Assembly: GCA_023393125.1 (NCBI GenBank)
Contig: JAEWMQ010000081.1
Span: 1 to 31,562 of the forward strand
Length of the DNA: 31,562 nucleotides
Reading direction: 5' to 3'
DNA from: Bacillota bacterium
GTDB lineage: Bacteria; Bacillota; Clostridia; Lachnospirales; Cellulosilyticaceae
Part shown: in pieces, positions 1 through 7,080 of the stretch
Numbering within the stretch: position 1 is the first letter of the stretch
Layout: each line of letters begins with the position of its first letter
Made by a program: the position numbers and the translations under genes
The notes under the pieces: model-generated
Seen by the model: only the letters and a program-made list of their open reading frames with translations
Databases searched by the model: none
Told to the model about the DNA's origin: nothing

Positions 1-2
1 TT

Positions 3-1070
3 CATAAGCAACTAGATGGACGTATTGTATTAGCAGAGAATACTCAAACAGGAGAAAAAACTTATATCAAGATGGATGAAAACTGCGCCCTTTATCCTAT
101 AACAGATGATATGGCTATTTGTCATCCTGATATGCAAAATGATAGTAAAAAGCTTGTAGTAAAGGATGCCGAAGCAGGCTGGTTTTTAAGGTTAGATCAT
201 GTTACAGGCTATGGTACTTCACCACAACATGAAAAAATCTTCACTCAGCCAGAAGAACCTATCGTATTTTTAAATATTGATGCAGTCCCAGGGTCTACCT
301 GCCTGGTATGGGAACACATTAAGGATTCTGATGGCAAGCCATGTCCTAATCCTAGAGCGATTTTACCACGCAGATTAGTACCTGATGTGATTGATGAACC
401 AGTAGAAATCGATGTGAGAAGCTTTGGGGTAAGAACACCGGCTTGTACGAGAGAAAATCCTTCTTACGGCATTTTAGGAATGTTTCATATTTTGCCACCC
501 GCTCTTGCTTGGGTATGGAGATTAGTAGCACCAAGAGGACATAATAATCCAAGTATTACTGCATCTACAGGACTAGTAAGTGAAGGAGTAGGTTCTTACT
601 GGCCTTTCGCAACAGGAAAAATGGTAGAGCAAGCTAATTTATTATTAAAACAAGTGACAACTAATAGTAATACACGATATATCTTAATACCAAATCAACA
701 TATTGGTGTTTATAAGGTTGGTTTCATGCCTCAATGGATTGCTAGAGAATATATTGCAAGACGTGGAAGTGCTAAATTTAAGCAAGAGCATTTAGTAGAA
801 ACACGCTGTTCATTACTAGGATATTCTTTAGATTCTATTAAAGTAGATGGACAATATGTAAGAAAGGCCTTCTTATATCCTGAAAGACAAGGAGAGATGG
901 GGGTAGAGGCTTATGATAAAGGAGCAGCTATGCTTAATGACTTCTTTAAGAAGGAATTAGAGAAGTTTAACACACCAGAGCTAGATCCTTTAGGAGCTAA
1001 AATTATAGAACTCGTATTAAATGATGCAAAGGTACAAGATTACGTAGAGCTTATACCTATGAGATATTAA
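3..1070 (+). CDS. DUF4914 family protein, C-terminal part (5' end outside window)
   Basis: The reading frame is open from base 3 to the TAA at 1068-1070 (355 codons plus stop), so the first in-window ATG (72) is internal and the gene begins upstream of the window. The visible part resembles the C-terminal half of DUF4914 proteins, which from memory are about 620 residues. It is a soluble protein: no membrane segments or signal are visible. Recognisable stretches are GYGTSPQHEKIF, a Pro/His-rich block GMFHILPPALAWVWRLVAPRGH and a Gly/Ser block TASTGLVSEGVGSYWPFATGK. The biochemical function is unknown to me. Thirteen bases separate it from the following permease gene, which has its own ribosome site (AAGGAAGG), so the two are very probably co-transcribed and may act on the same substrate. 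The family call is from memory of sequence style and is moderately sure. Confidence 0.7.
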   Translation, partial: HKQLDGRIVLAENTQTGEKTYIKMDENCALYPITDDMAICHPDMQNDSKKLVVKDAEAGWFLRLDHVTGYGTSPQHEKIFTQPEEPIVFLNIDAVPGSTCLVWEHIKDSDGKPCPNPRAILPRRLVPDVIDEPVEIDVRSFGVRTPACTRENPSYGILGMFHILPPALAWVWRLVAPRGHNNPSITASTGLVSEGVGSYWPFATGKMVEQANLLLKQVTTNSNTRYILIPNQHIGVYKVGFMPQWIAREYIARRGSAKFKQEHLVETRCSLLGYSLDSIKVDGQYVRKAFLYPERQGEMGVEAYDKGAAMLNDFFKKELEKFNTPELDPLGAKIIELVLNDAKVQDYVELIPMRY

Positions 1071-1083
1071 GGAAGGCAATAAA

Positions 1084-2295
1084 ATGAAGAAAATACAAGA
1101 TAATTTTAAAGGTAGCGATTTTATACCTGCTTTATCAGGCTTAATTGGGAAAATTTCACTTATTTCATCCTTTGCAGTAGTTTGGGCTCAGGAGTTAGGG
1201 ATAACGAATCCTGATTTTGTGTTTGATAATGTACGACTAGAAATATTGATAGGGGGGATAGTTGCTCTCGTAAGCACGTTAATCTCTCCAGAAATAGCAG
1301 CTGCAGGAACACTTGCACCTCTTGTAGTTTTGATACCATCTATGGTAAAATTTGGGGTACACCCACTCGTATTAAGTGTATTAGTAGGAATCATTGGACT
1401 TATTTTTATTAAGGCAGGCTTATTGTCAAAGCTCATTCTTATGTCAAAGCACGTTAGTAAAACAAGTTTGACGTTAGTTTTTGGGATATCAGGAGTAATA
1501 CTATGTATCCAAAAACTAGTTAGCTTCTTTAACGAGACGTATTGGATTTTAGCACTACTTTTAGTGGCATTAACGGTCTGTTATATTTATTTGCTCAAGA
1601 AAGAAAAAGCATGGCTCATGATTCCTATTTCTGCAGTTATGTCACTTTTGTTACCTCTCTTATGTGGAATAAAAGTTGATTTTTTTGAACCAATGAATAA
1701 CTTAGTTTTAAATCCTAAGTATTGGTGGGAAGAAGTGTGGGGAGTTGGTTTTGGGCTTAACTTGCCAACTATTTTAAAAACCTTACCTTTTGCCATATTT
1801 GTTATGTTACTTTGGGCAATGGATACAGTTGCCATTACTACTTTGTTAGATGAACAAGGTCAGGAAGGACAAAAGAATGAAGAGATCAATTTAGATCAAT
1901 CATTTATTGTGGTAGCCATAAGAAATATAGTAGGTGGAATCTTTGGTGGTGCACAAACAAGTTCTTTGTGGCGTAGTTTCCTAATACCACTCTTTATGGT
2001 AAAAAGGCCTATGAGAGGGGCAACTATTTTATTAAGTATCATATGCATCACAGCAAGCTTATGGGGATTACCAATTAAAATATTAGCATTTCCACCTCTT
2101 GTATGGACTGTATTACTTTTTGGTATATTTATGCCTTTATCACTTGCAGGATTCAATAAGTGGAGAAGGGGTAAACAGCTAGGGCAGAAAGTAGGAATTG
2201 TTATATTAGCAGCTATAGGGATCGGTTATAGTCCGATCATTACCTGGCTAGGAGCAGTAGTTTTTGAAAAATTAAGTAAAGATAATGACATATAG
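1084..2295 (+). CDS. Multi-pass permease of the UraA/SulP-like fold, probably DUF3360 family
   Basis: This 403-residue integral membrane protein has about 11-13 hydrophobic segments and only short polar loops. The segment PEIAAAGTLAPLVVLIPSM near residues 67-86 and the later GGIFGGAQTSSLWRSF near 285-300 resemble the paired half-helix regions of nucleobase (NCS2) and SLC26/SulP carriers, so a secondary active transporter of an anion or small polar metabolite is the likely role. I favour the DUF3360 family, but the substrate is unknown. It follows the DUF4914 gene after 13 bases, with AAGGAAGG upstream of ATG 1084, suggesting an operon. The gene is intact. A weak hairpin follows at 2323-2340. 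Alternatives are another NCS2 or SulP subgroup; the transporter assignment is firmer than the family name. Confidence 0.65.
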   Translation: MKKIQDNFKGSDFIPALSGLIGKISLISSFAVVWAQELGITNPDFVFDNVRLEILIGGIVALVSTLISPEIAAAGTLAPLVVLIPSMVKFGVHPLVLSVLVGIIGLIFIKAGLLSKLILMSKHVSKTSLTLVFGISGVILCIQKLVSFFNETYWILALLLVALTVCYIYLLKKEKAWLMIPISAVMSLLLPLLCGIKVDFFEPMNNLVLNPKYWWEEVWGVGFGLNLPTILKTLPFAIFVMLLWAMDTVAITTLLDEQGQEGQKNEEINLDQSFIVVAIRNIVGGIFGGAQTSSLWRSFLIPLFMVKRPMRGATILLSIICITASLWGLPIKILAFPPLVWTVLLFGIFMPLSLAGFNKWRRGKQLGQKVGIVILAAIGIGYSPIITWLGAVVFEKLSKDNDI

Positions 2296-2322
2296 ATTTC
2301 AAGAATAAAAAAGAGTATGATG

Positions 2323-2348
2323 AAACTAGAAAATTAGTTTTATTTTTA
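2323..2348 (+). terminator. Weak terminator after the permease gene
   Basis: AAACTA (2323-2328) can pair with TAGTTT (2335-2340) around a 6-base loop, followed by the T-rich run TATTTTTAT. The stem is short and AT-only, so termination is probably partial. Confidence 0.35.
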
Positions 2349-2354
2349 TAAAAG

Positions 2355-2400
2355 AGGTCAGAGATTAAAAAAGATTAATGAAACATCTAAATAATGACCT
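2355..2400. promoter_or_regulatory. Inverted repeat in the gapN leader
   Basis: AGGTCA (2355-2360) and TGACCT (2395-2400) are perfect inverted arms, with an AGAT/ATCT pair partly inside. They sit just before the gapN ribosome site (GGAGGG, 2407-2412). This could be an untranslated-leader hairpin or a regulator site; no regulator is identified. Confidence 0.3.
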
Positions 2401-2418
2401 AAGAATGGAGGGATAATA

Positions 2419-3882
2419 GTGTTTGAAGTATTAAAAAACTCAGATAATAAATTTAAAAATCTATTAAACGGAGAATGGGTAAGTAGTGAGAGTAATCAGT
2501 TTGTAGATATTTACTCACCACTTGATCAAAGCTTATTAGGAAGTGTGCCTGCTATGACTAAGAAGGAAGTAGATGTCACTATGATAGCTGCTAAAAAGGC
2601 ACAAAAGGAGTGGAGGCTCAAAACAGTAAGTGAACGTGCAGATGTTCTATATAAAGCAGCAGATCTTTTACTAGAGCATACGGAAGAACTCGCTCATTTA
2701 ATGATGCGAGAGATTGGAAAAGATATGAAGAGTGCACGCTCTGAGATATCAAGAACAGCAGATTTTGTTAGATTTACAGCAGATAGTGGTAAAAATCTTT
2801 CAGGAGAAAGCATTCCAGGAGATAGTTTTCCAGGATTTAAAAATAATAAGGTATCAGTTGTAAAAAGAGAACCATTAGGTGTGGTACTTGCTATTTCACC
2901 TTTTAACTATCCAGTTAACCTAGCTGCTTCAAAGATCGCACCTGCACTGATTATTGGAAATTCAGTTGTATTAAAGCCAGCAACACAAGGTAGCTTAAGT
3001 GGTTTATATTTAGCACGTATTTTCCAGTTAGCAGGTGTGCCAGCAGGTGTACTTAACACTGTGACAGGAAAAGGTAGTGAAATAGGGGATTATATCACAA
3101 CACATAAAGATATTGATTTTATTAATTTTACAGGTAGTACAGAAGTAGGTAGAAGAATATCTAAGATGACAGAAATGGTTCCATTACTTATGGAGCTAGG
3201 AGGCAAAGATGCAGCCATTGTTCTTGAAGATGCAGATTTAGAAATGACAGCTAGCCAGATTGTGGCAGGAGCCTTTTCTTATTCAGGACAAAGATGTACA
3301 GCTGTAAAAAGAATTATTGTAATGGAAAGTGTTGCAGATGAACTTGTTCAAAAACTTGAGGAAAAAATAGGTCAGCTGAAGGTTGGGAATCCACTTGAGC
3401 ATGAAAGTCTAGATGTTGTACCACTTATTAGTAAAAAGGCAGCAGATTTTGTTTCTGACCTTATGAAAGATGCTATAGAAAAAGGAGCAGAATTAGTTAC
3501 TGGAGGACAGCGTACAGGTAATTTAATTGAGCCTACACTTTTTGACTATGTGACAACTCATATGCGCTTAGCTTGGGAAGAACCATTTGGGCCAGTTGTA
3601 CCTGTTATTAGGGTGAAAAGTAAAGAAGAGGCAATAGAAATTGCTAATGAATCAGAATATGGACTTCAAAGCTCTGTATTTACTCAAAATATTGATGATG
3701 CCTTTTATATTGCAGATCAATTAGAAGTAGGAACAGTTCAAGTCAATAATAAAACAGAAAGAGGACCTGACCACTTCCCATTCTTAGGTGTTAAATCTTC
3801 AGGTATGGGAACTCAAGGTATTAGATACTCTATTGAGTCCATGTCTAGACCAAAAGCAACTATTATTAATTTGCATAGATAA
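2419..3882 (+). CDS. gapN: NADP-dependent non-phosphorylating glyceraldehyde-3-phosphate dehydrogenase
   Basis: This 487-residue aldehyde dehydrogenase family enzyme oxidises glyceraldehyde-3-phosphate directly to 3-phosphoglycerate with NADP+, yielding NADPH and bypassing ATP formation by GapA/Pgk in the cytoplasm. Visible features are ISPFNYPVNLA near residues 155-170, NFTGSTEVG, the general base Glu259 in MELGGKDA, and the nucleophile Cys293 in SGQRCTAVKR. The context GQRCTAVKR and the LAWEEPFGP segment closely match Streptococcus mutans GapN as I remember it, which separates it from generic ALDHs. Length is normal for the family. The GTG start is supported by GGAGGG (2407-2412) at 6-base spacing. 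The gene stands alone between the permease and a long non-coding stretch. In clostridia GapN commonly supplies NADPH for biosynthesis. Confidence 0.93.
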   Translation: MFEVLKNSDNKFKNLLNGEWVSSESNQFVDIYSPLDQSLLGSVPAMTKKEVDVTMIAAKKAQKEWRLKTVSERADVLYKAADLLLEHTEELAHLMMREIGKDMKSARSEISRTADFVRFTADSGKNLSGESIPGDSFPGFKNNKVSVVKREPLGVVLAISPFNYPVNLAASKIAPALIIGNSVVLKPATQGSLSGLYLARIFQLAGVPAGVLNTVTGKGSEIGDYITTHKDIDFINFTGSTEVGRRISKMTEMVPLLMELGGKDAAIVLEDADLEMTASQIVAGAFSYSGQRCTAVKRIIVMESVADELVQKLEEKIGQLKVGNPLEHESLDVVPLISKKAADFVSDLMKDAIEKGAELVTGGQRTGNLIEPTLFDYVTTHMRLAWEEPFGPVVPVIRVKSKEEAIEIANESEYGLQSSVFTQNIDDAFYIADQLEVGTVQVNNKTERGPDHFPFLGVKSSGMGTQGIRYSIESMSRPKATIINLHR

Positions 3883-3907
3883 GTTTTAGGAGGATTTTCT
3901 CCATGAT

Positions 3908-3940
3908 AAATAGGCACAAGCTACGAGCTTGTGCCTATTT
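3908..3940 (+). terminator. Strong hairpin just after gapN
   Basis: A perfect 14-bp stem, AAATAGGCACAAGC (3908-3921) with GCTTGTGCCTATTT (3927-3940), closes a 5-base loop. It lacks a long T run afterwards, so it may be a weak terminator, an mRNA-stabilising hairpin, or the first element of the structured RNA that begins four bases later. Confidence 0.55.
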
Positions 3941-3943
3941 GCG

Positions 3944-4267
3944 TTGTCCCAAACTAATTTGCGCCAATGAAGTCTTCTTCGTATCTAGCTCTCATGTCTG
4001 CTGATCTGTTCCTCAGAGATCTTAGGAACATACGAGCCAGTCAGAAAAAGACTACTATATTGGCGTTTACCAGTGAGGAACTCATAAAATCAAACCATAT
4101 GTATGGGCCCGAATGATCTTATGCTTTGGAAAAGGGTAAAACAGTTATTGGTTTAAAAGGTGAGATAAATAAGATTTTATAACACCTGATTCCTTTCACT
4201 CTTGATCGCCAGGGCTAGAGCTGACTACAAAGTAGCTGATAGTTGGCGCTGGGGATGACTATGACAA
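3944..4267 (+). ncRNA. Candidate structured non-coding RNA of about 324 nt, class unknown
   Basis: No convincing protein gene lies here, but many perfect long- and short-range pairings do. Closing stem TTGTC (3944-3948)/GACAA (4263-4267). Left arm: CGCCAAT (3962-3968)/ATTGGCG (4059-4065), AGTCTT (3971-3976)/AAGACT (4048-4053), TCGTAT (3979-3984)/ATACGA (4030-4035), and hairpin TGTTCCT (4007-4013)/AGGAACA (4024-4030). Central domain: AGTGA (4072-4076)/TCACT (4196-4200) continued by GGAA (4077-4080)/TTCC (4190-4193), enclosing hairpins CCATA/TATGG (4095-4106) and AGGTG/CACCT (4158-4187). Right arm: CGCCA (4207-4211)/TGGCG (4244-4248). GCGCCAA (3961-3967) can alternatively pair with TTGGCGC (4243-4249), giving a possible switch or tertiary choice. 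The less AT-rich block at 4243-4260, containing GCGCTGGGGATGAC, looks like a conserved core. Large Firmicute RNAs such as the raiA motif are possible, but I cannot confirm a class. No clear promoter is seen directly upstream. Confidence 0.6.
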
Positions 4268-4449
4268 GGGATAGGAAGTTAATGAATTAATCTTATTTAC
4301 TTCACTTATATATATGTAATGAAAAACTATAATCCCTGAAAATATTTTTAGGAACGTACTAAAAATATGGATGGAAGGAGTAAGAGAAGATTGCTTTAAT
4401 ATATTAGACTGAATAGTTTATAGTATTCTAACAAATATGTTTATATTGA
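4268..4449. other. AT-rich non-coding stretch with one hairpin
   Basis: No coding frame is supportable. ATATTTTTAG (4342-4351) pairs perfectly with CTAAAAATAT (4359-4368) around a 7-base loop, without a T tract after it. GGGAT (4268-4272) and ATCCC (4332-4336) could close a wider stem continuing the RNA candidate. Confidence 0.4.
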
Positions 4450-4458
4450 TGCTATAAT
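4450..4458 (+). promoter_or_regulatory. Extended -10 promoter for the HAD phosphatase gene
   Basis: TGC directly precedes a perfect TATAAT (4453-4458), making an extended -10 element. The -35 region (about 4430-4435) is poor. A start near 4465 would give a leader of about 60 bases to the ATG at 4524. The end of that leader (GCGCTGGGG, 4508-4516) repeats a block found at 4246-4254 in the RNA candidate. Confidence 0.6.
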
Positions 4459-4523
4459 AGGGTGAGATTAATCGTGAAGGATTAAAATTAAAAGTTTCTA
4501 TAGGTTAGCGCTGGGGGGATATA

Positions 4524-5162
4524 ATGGGGCGTATTAAAACTGTATGTTTTGATTTAGATGATACGTTGATAAAGGAGATTCATTCGGTAATGTATTTAAG
4601 CATACTTAATCACAAGTTAGATGAGCTTAAAGAGATTGAACGCGAGGAGCAGAAAGGAAAGTATGATTGGATTGAAGCAGACTATTTAAAAGCTCAGTTA
4701 GCTAAGGGTGTGCCTATAAAACAAGTGGAAGAGCAATTTATCACTATTTTAAAACCTATTAAGAATGTTAAAGAAGTCATGAGTATATTACATGAACACA
4801 ATATAAAAACAATACTCATTACAGCAGGTCCTATTCAAGTGGCTAAGGCAGCTAGTGTGTTATGGGGAATGGATGGTTATGATGGCAGTTTGTATGAATG
4901 TGAAACAGCTTTTTTCACTGGAAGGATTTTAAGCCATCTAGGGGATAAAGACAAAGTGAGTGCTTTGGAGAAATTTTGCTTAAAAGAGGGCATACAGCCA
5001 AGTGAATGTATGGCTATTGGAGATGGTGCAACAGATATACCTCTTTTTAAATACTGTGGGACTTCTTTAGGGATTAATTGCAGGGAAGAAGTGGCTAAGG
5101 AGGCAAAGTATTCTATTAGAACAGATGACTTAATGGATGTATTACAATACATAGAAATTTAA
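4524..5162 (+). CDS. HAD-superfamily phosphatase (SerB-like class)
   Basis: This 212-residue soluble hydrolase has the HAD motifs in order. Motif I is FDLDDT with nucleophile Asp10 and acid/base Asp12. Motif II is ITAG near residue 97. A motif III Lys lies in the GDKDKVSALEKF region, and motif IV is GDGATD with metal-binding Asp167 and Asp171. The helical cap between about residues 16 and 80 and the GDGATD form are like phosphoserine phosphatase-type enzymes, but the substrate cannot be read from sequence. The expected role is dephosphorylation of a small metabolite in the cytoplasm. The G-rich stretch 4512-4518 serves as an unusual ribosome site before ATG 4524. The TIM-barrel gene follows after 47 bases and may share the pathway. 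Confidence 0.85.
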   Translation: MGRIKTVCFDLDDTLIKEIHSVMYLSILNHKLDELKEIEREEQKGKYDWIEADYLKAQLAKGVPIKQVEEQFITILKPIKNVKEVMSILHEHNIKTILITAGPIQVAKAASVLWGMDGYDGSLYECETAFFTGRILSHLGDKDKVSALEKFCLKEGIQPSECMAIGDGATDIPLFKYCGTSLGINCREEVAKEAKYSIRTDDLMDVLQYIEI

Positions 5163-5209
5163 GTAGCATAGGTATAAGCCTATAAATAACCAGAAAGAAG
5201 GGAATAAAT

Positions 5210-5980
5210 ATGAACTTTGGAATGCCAACATTAATCGAATTAGAAGGTTTAGCAGCAAATGTAAGACTGTGCAATGAACTAAAGCTTGATTTTATAGAGC
5301 TTAATATGAACTTGCCAGCTTTTCAAGCAGAACGTCTAGATGTAGAAGTATTGAAGCAGTTAAAAGCAAAGCATAAGATTTATTTTACCTTTCATTTACC
5401 AGAGGATTTAGATGTAGGGCATTTTAATAAACGAGTAAGGGAGGCAAATCTAAAGATTGTAGAAGATACCATACGTATTGCCAGTAAGATCAATGCACCT
5501 CTTATTAATATGCATATGGGTACTGGTATTTACTTCACTTTACCGAATAAGAAAGTCGAGCTTTATGAGAAATTCGAAGAAGAATATTTAAGGAATATTC
5601 TAGGAGCAGCAAGCTCTATTAACCAGATGCTAAAAGGGACAGGTGTTAAGCTTGCTATTGAGAATACAGGGATTTATCATAAGCCTTTTATTAGAAAGGC
5701 AGTAGAGATGTTCATAGAGGAAGCCGATTGCTACTTAACTTGGGATATTGACCATGACTATTCAAGTGGTAAGAAGGATGAGGCTTTTATGCTTGCTCAT
5801 AAAGAAAGAGTGAGACATATGCATTTTCATGATGCTATAGGAGAGAAGAATCACCTTGAGCTATTCACTGGCGAGATTGATTTGCCTTACTTTTTTGATT
5901 TAGCAAGAGCAAATAATTGTAGCTGTGTAGTAGAAACTAAAACGATTGAGGCTTTACGAAATTCTGTAGGGCGTTTATGA
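5210..5980 (+). CDS. Sugar phosphate isomerase/epimerase-like TIM-barrel protein
   Basis: This 256-residue protein belongs to the xylose isomerase-like/AP endonuclease 2 TIM-barrel superfamily. Conserved strand ends carry likely metal ligands: FHLPED near residue 63, NMHMGTG near 99, Glu in AIENTG near 150, Asp/His in DIDHDYSSG, His pairs in RHMHFHDAIG near 200, and Glu in VVETKT near the C terminus. The family includes sugar and sugar-acid epimerases, isomerases and endonuclease IV; the small size and HMHFHD/TGEID pattern favour a sugar epimerase or isomerase. The ribosome site AGAAGGGA precedes ATG 5210. It lies between the HAD phosphatase and a broken racemase gene, which fits a small carbohydrate- or amino-acid-metabolism cluster. 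The substrate is unknown. Confidence 0.82.
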   Translation: MNFGMPTLIELEGLAANVRLCNELKLDFIELNMNLPAFQAERLDVEVLKQLKAKHKIYFTFHLPEDLDVGHFNKRVREANLKIVEDTIRIASKINAPLINMHMGTGIYFTLPNKKVELYEKFEEEYLRNILGAASSINQMLKGTGVKLAIENTGIYHKPFIRKAVEMFIEEADCYLTWDIDHDYSSGKKDEAFMLAHKERVRHMHFHDAIGEKNHLELFTGEIDLPYFFDLARANNCSCVVETKTIEALRNSVGRL

Positions 5981-6005
5981 GAAAGGCTGCTAGGAGGAAA
6001 TGAGA

Positions 6006-6143
6006 GTGGAGAAAAGTAAAGAAAGGATTATTTTAGGTTGTACAGAACTTGGCTTATTAATCAAACAAGAAGATGTGAGTATTCCTGTATTTGATACGAC
6101 TATTGTTCATGCAACAGAGGCTGCACTTTATGCTATAAAGTAA
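6006..6143 (+). pseudogene. C-terminal remnant of an aspartate/glutamate racemase family gene
   Basis: A 45-codon frame ends at TAA 6141-6143 and encodes IILGCTELGLLIKQ followed by PVFDTTIVHATEAALYAI. This is the typical end of Asp/Glu racemases, with the second catalytic Cys in GCTE. Family members are about 230 residues, so roughly 80% of the gene, including the first catalytic Cys, is missing. A good ribosome site (AGGAGG, 5992-5997) sits 8 bases before GTG 6006; ATG 6000 is in frame but too close. The site may be the original 5' end joined to the 3' end by an internal deletion. Racemase activity is very unlikely. Confidence 0.75.
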
Positions 6144-6175
6144 TGATGGCTTGTATTCAGGGAGGAGAATAGACT

Positions 6176-6628
6176 ATGCAGATTATTTATACAACAGGTA
6201 GTGACCCACGTTTTATTAAGCTTTGTACAGCTTTAGATGAAGACTTAAATAGTACAATAGGTAGTCAAAAACAAGCTGATCAGTATGGTCAGTATAATAC
6301 GTTAGAAAGTATAAAAGATGTGGTATTAGTAATAGAGGATGGGGAGCCTATTGGTTGTGGCGCATTTAAACATTATGAAGAAGGCATCGCAGAGATTAAG
6401 CGAGTATTTGTAAAGTCAAGCCATAGAGGTAAAGGGATTTCTAAGCAAATGATAAATGCACTTGAAGAGAAAGCTAGAATACAGGGATATCAGAAACTCA
6501 TATTAGAAACGGGAAAACGACTAGTGGTAGCTAATAAGCTTTATAAGCAGATGGGATTTGTAATAATAGCTAATTATGGACCATATAAGAATTTAGAAGA
6601 GTCAGTTTGTATGGAAAAGCAATTGTAA
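6176..6628 (+). CDS. GNAT family N-acetyltransferase
   Basis: This 150-residue protein has the GNAT fold: strand IEDGEPIGCGAFKHYEE (about 52-68), strand AEIKRVFVKSSHRGKGISKQM with the acetyl-CoA pyrophosphate loop RGKGIS (motif A, about 82-88), and the C-terminal LILETGKRLVVANKLYKQMGF motif B. It transfers an acetyl group from acetyl-CoA to an unidentified amine substrate in the cytoplasm. The ribosome site GGGAGGAGA lies just before ATG 6176. It follows the racemase remnant by 32 bases and is immediately followed by a palindromic repeat element (from 6635), which may provide its transcript 3' end. The specific substrate cannot be assigned. Confidence 0.88.
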   Translation: MQIIYTTGSDPRFIKLCTALDEDLNSTIGSQKQADQYGQYNTLESIKDVVLVIEDGEPIGCGAFKHYEEGIAEIKRVFVKSSHRGKGISKQMINALEEKARIQGYQKLILETGKRLVVANKLYKQMGFVIIANYGPYKNLEESVCMEKQL

Positions 6629-6634
6629 CAAACA

Positions 6635-6870
6635 ATAGTATGTAAAGCTAAATTGCCGCTATGTAGTGCAGCTAGTGTACTTCCTTCCAGCTGCTGTCTC
6701 ATTCCGCTAAGAAACTCTAAATTCGTAATCCTTATGAACGGGCGAAAACTCGCTGCGCTCAAACACTCGCCCTAAAACCCATAAGGATTACTTTATTAAG
6801 AGTTTCTAAGCTACATTCCAAGGCATCTTCCAGTAAGTCCCCTAGCCTCCCTACATAGCTACTATTTTAC
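6635..6870 (+). repeat. Large palindromic repeat element, copy A
   Basis: A 236-bp element folds into one long interrupted hairpin. From outside in: ATAGTA (6635-6640)/TACTAT (6860-6865), GCTATGTAG (6658-6666)/CTACATAGC (6851-6859), AGAAACTCT (6710-6718)/AGAGTTTCT (6799-6807), GTAATCCTTATG (6725-6736)/CATAAGGATTAC (6780-6791), and GGGCGA (6740-6745)/TCGCCC (6767-6772), around an apical AAAACTCGCTGCGCTCAAAC region. A same-strand copy starts at 31398 and an inverted copy lies at 7081-7307. Stems stay paired across copies although their bases differ. No open frame or transposase is present. Confidence 0.85.
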
Positions 6871-6913
6871 AAGAACAATGTACTGGGAAGCTTTATGCGT
6901 TATTATTAATGAA

Positions 6914-7027
6914 GAGAAAGTTGTTCTTCTCATTTTTTCCAAACGTTAGTAAGCTCATAAACGTTCTTGATAGTAAAGTGGTTTGGAAAAATATATAATA
7001 CCACTTTAAACTTACAAGTGGTTTTTT
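6914..7027 (+). terminator. Hairpin-rich spacer ending in an intrinsic terminator
   Basis: Between repeat copies A and B, CCACTT (7001-7006)/AAGTGG (7016-7021) followed by TTTTTT is a clear terminator. Upstream, AAAGTGGT (6975-6982) can pair instead with ACCACTTT (7000-7007), an antiterminator-like alternative. TTTTTCCAAAC can form 11 bp with GTTTGGAAAAA over about 6934-6990. GAGAA (6914-6918)/TTCTC (6927-6931) followed by ATTTTTT is a second, weaker terminator-like hairpin. There is no gene between these elements and the GNAT gene upstream, so a small RNA or attenuated transcript is possible. Confidence 0.5.
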
Positions 7028-7080
7028 CATGTTTCACTCCAACAATAATAACGTATAAAGCTTCTTTGTAGTTTATTTTG

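Noticed and set aside
3903..4004. A 33-codon ATG frame with AGGAGG 9 bases upstream, after gapN.
   Set aside because: It runs through the perfect hairpin 3908-3940 and into the structured RNA, shows no protein-like composition and has no recognisable homology; the ribosome-like site may be chance. Kept only as a remote leader-peptide possibility.
3944..4267. RNase P, tmRNA, SRP RNA, 6S RNA, group I intron or cobalamin riboswitch.
   Set aside because: I looked for their hallmark core sequences and did not find them; firm class assignment needs a covariance-model search.
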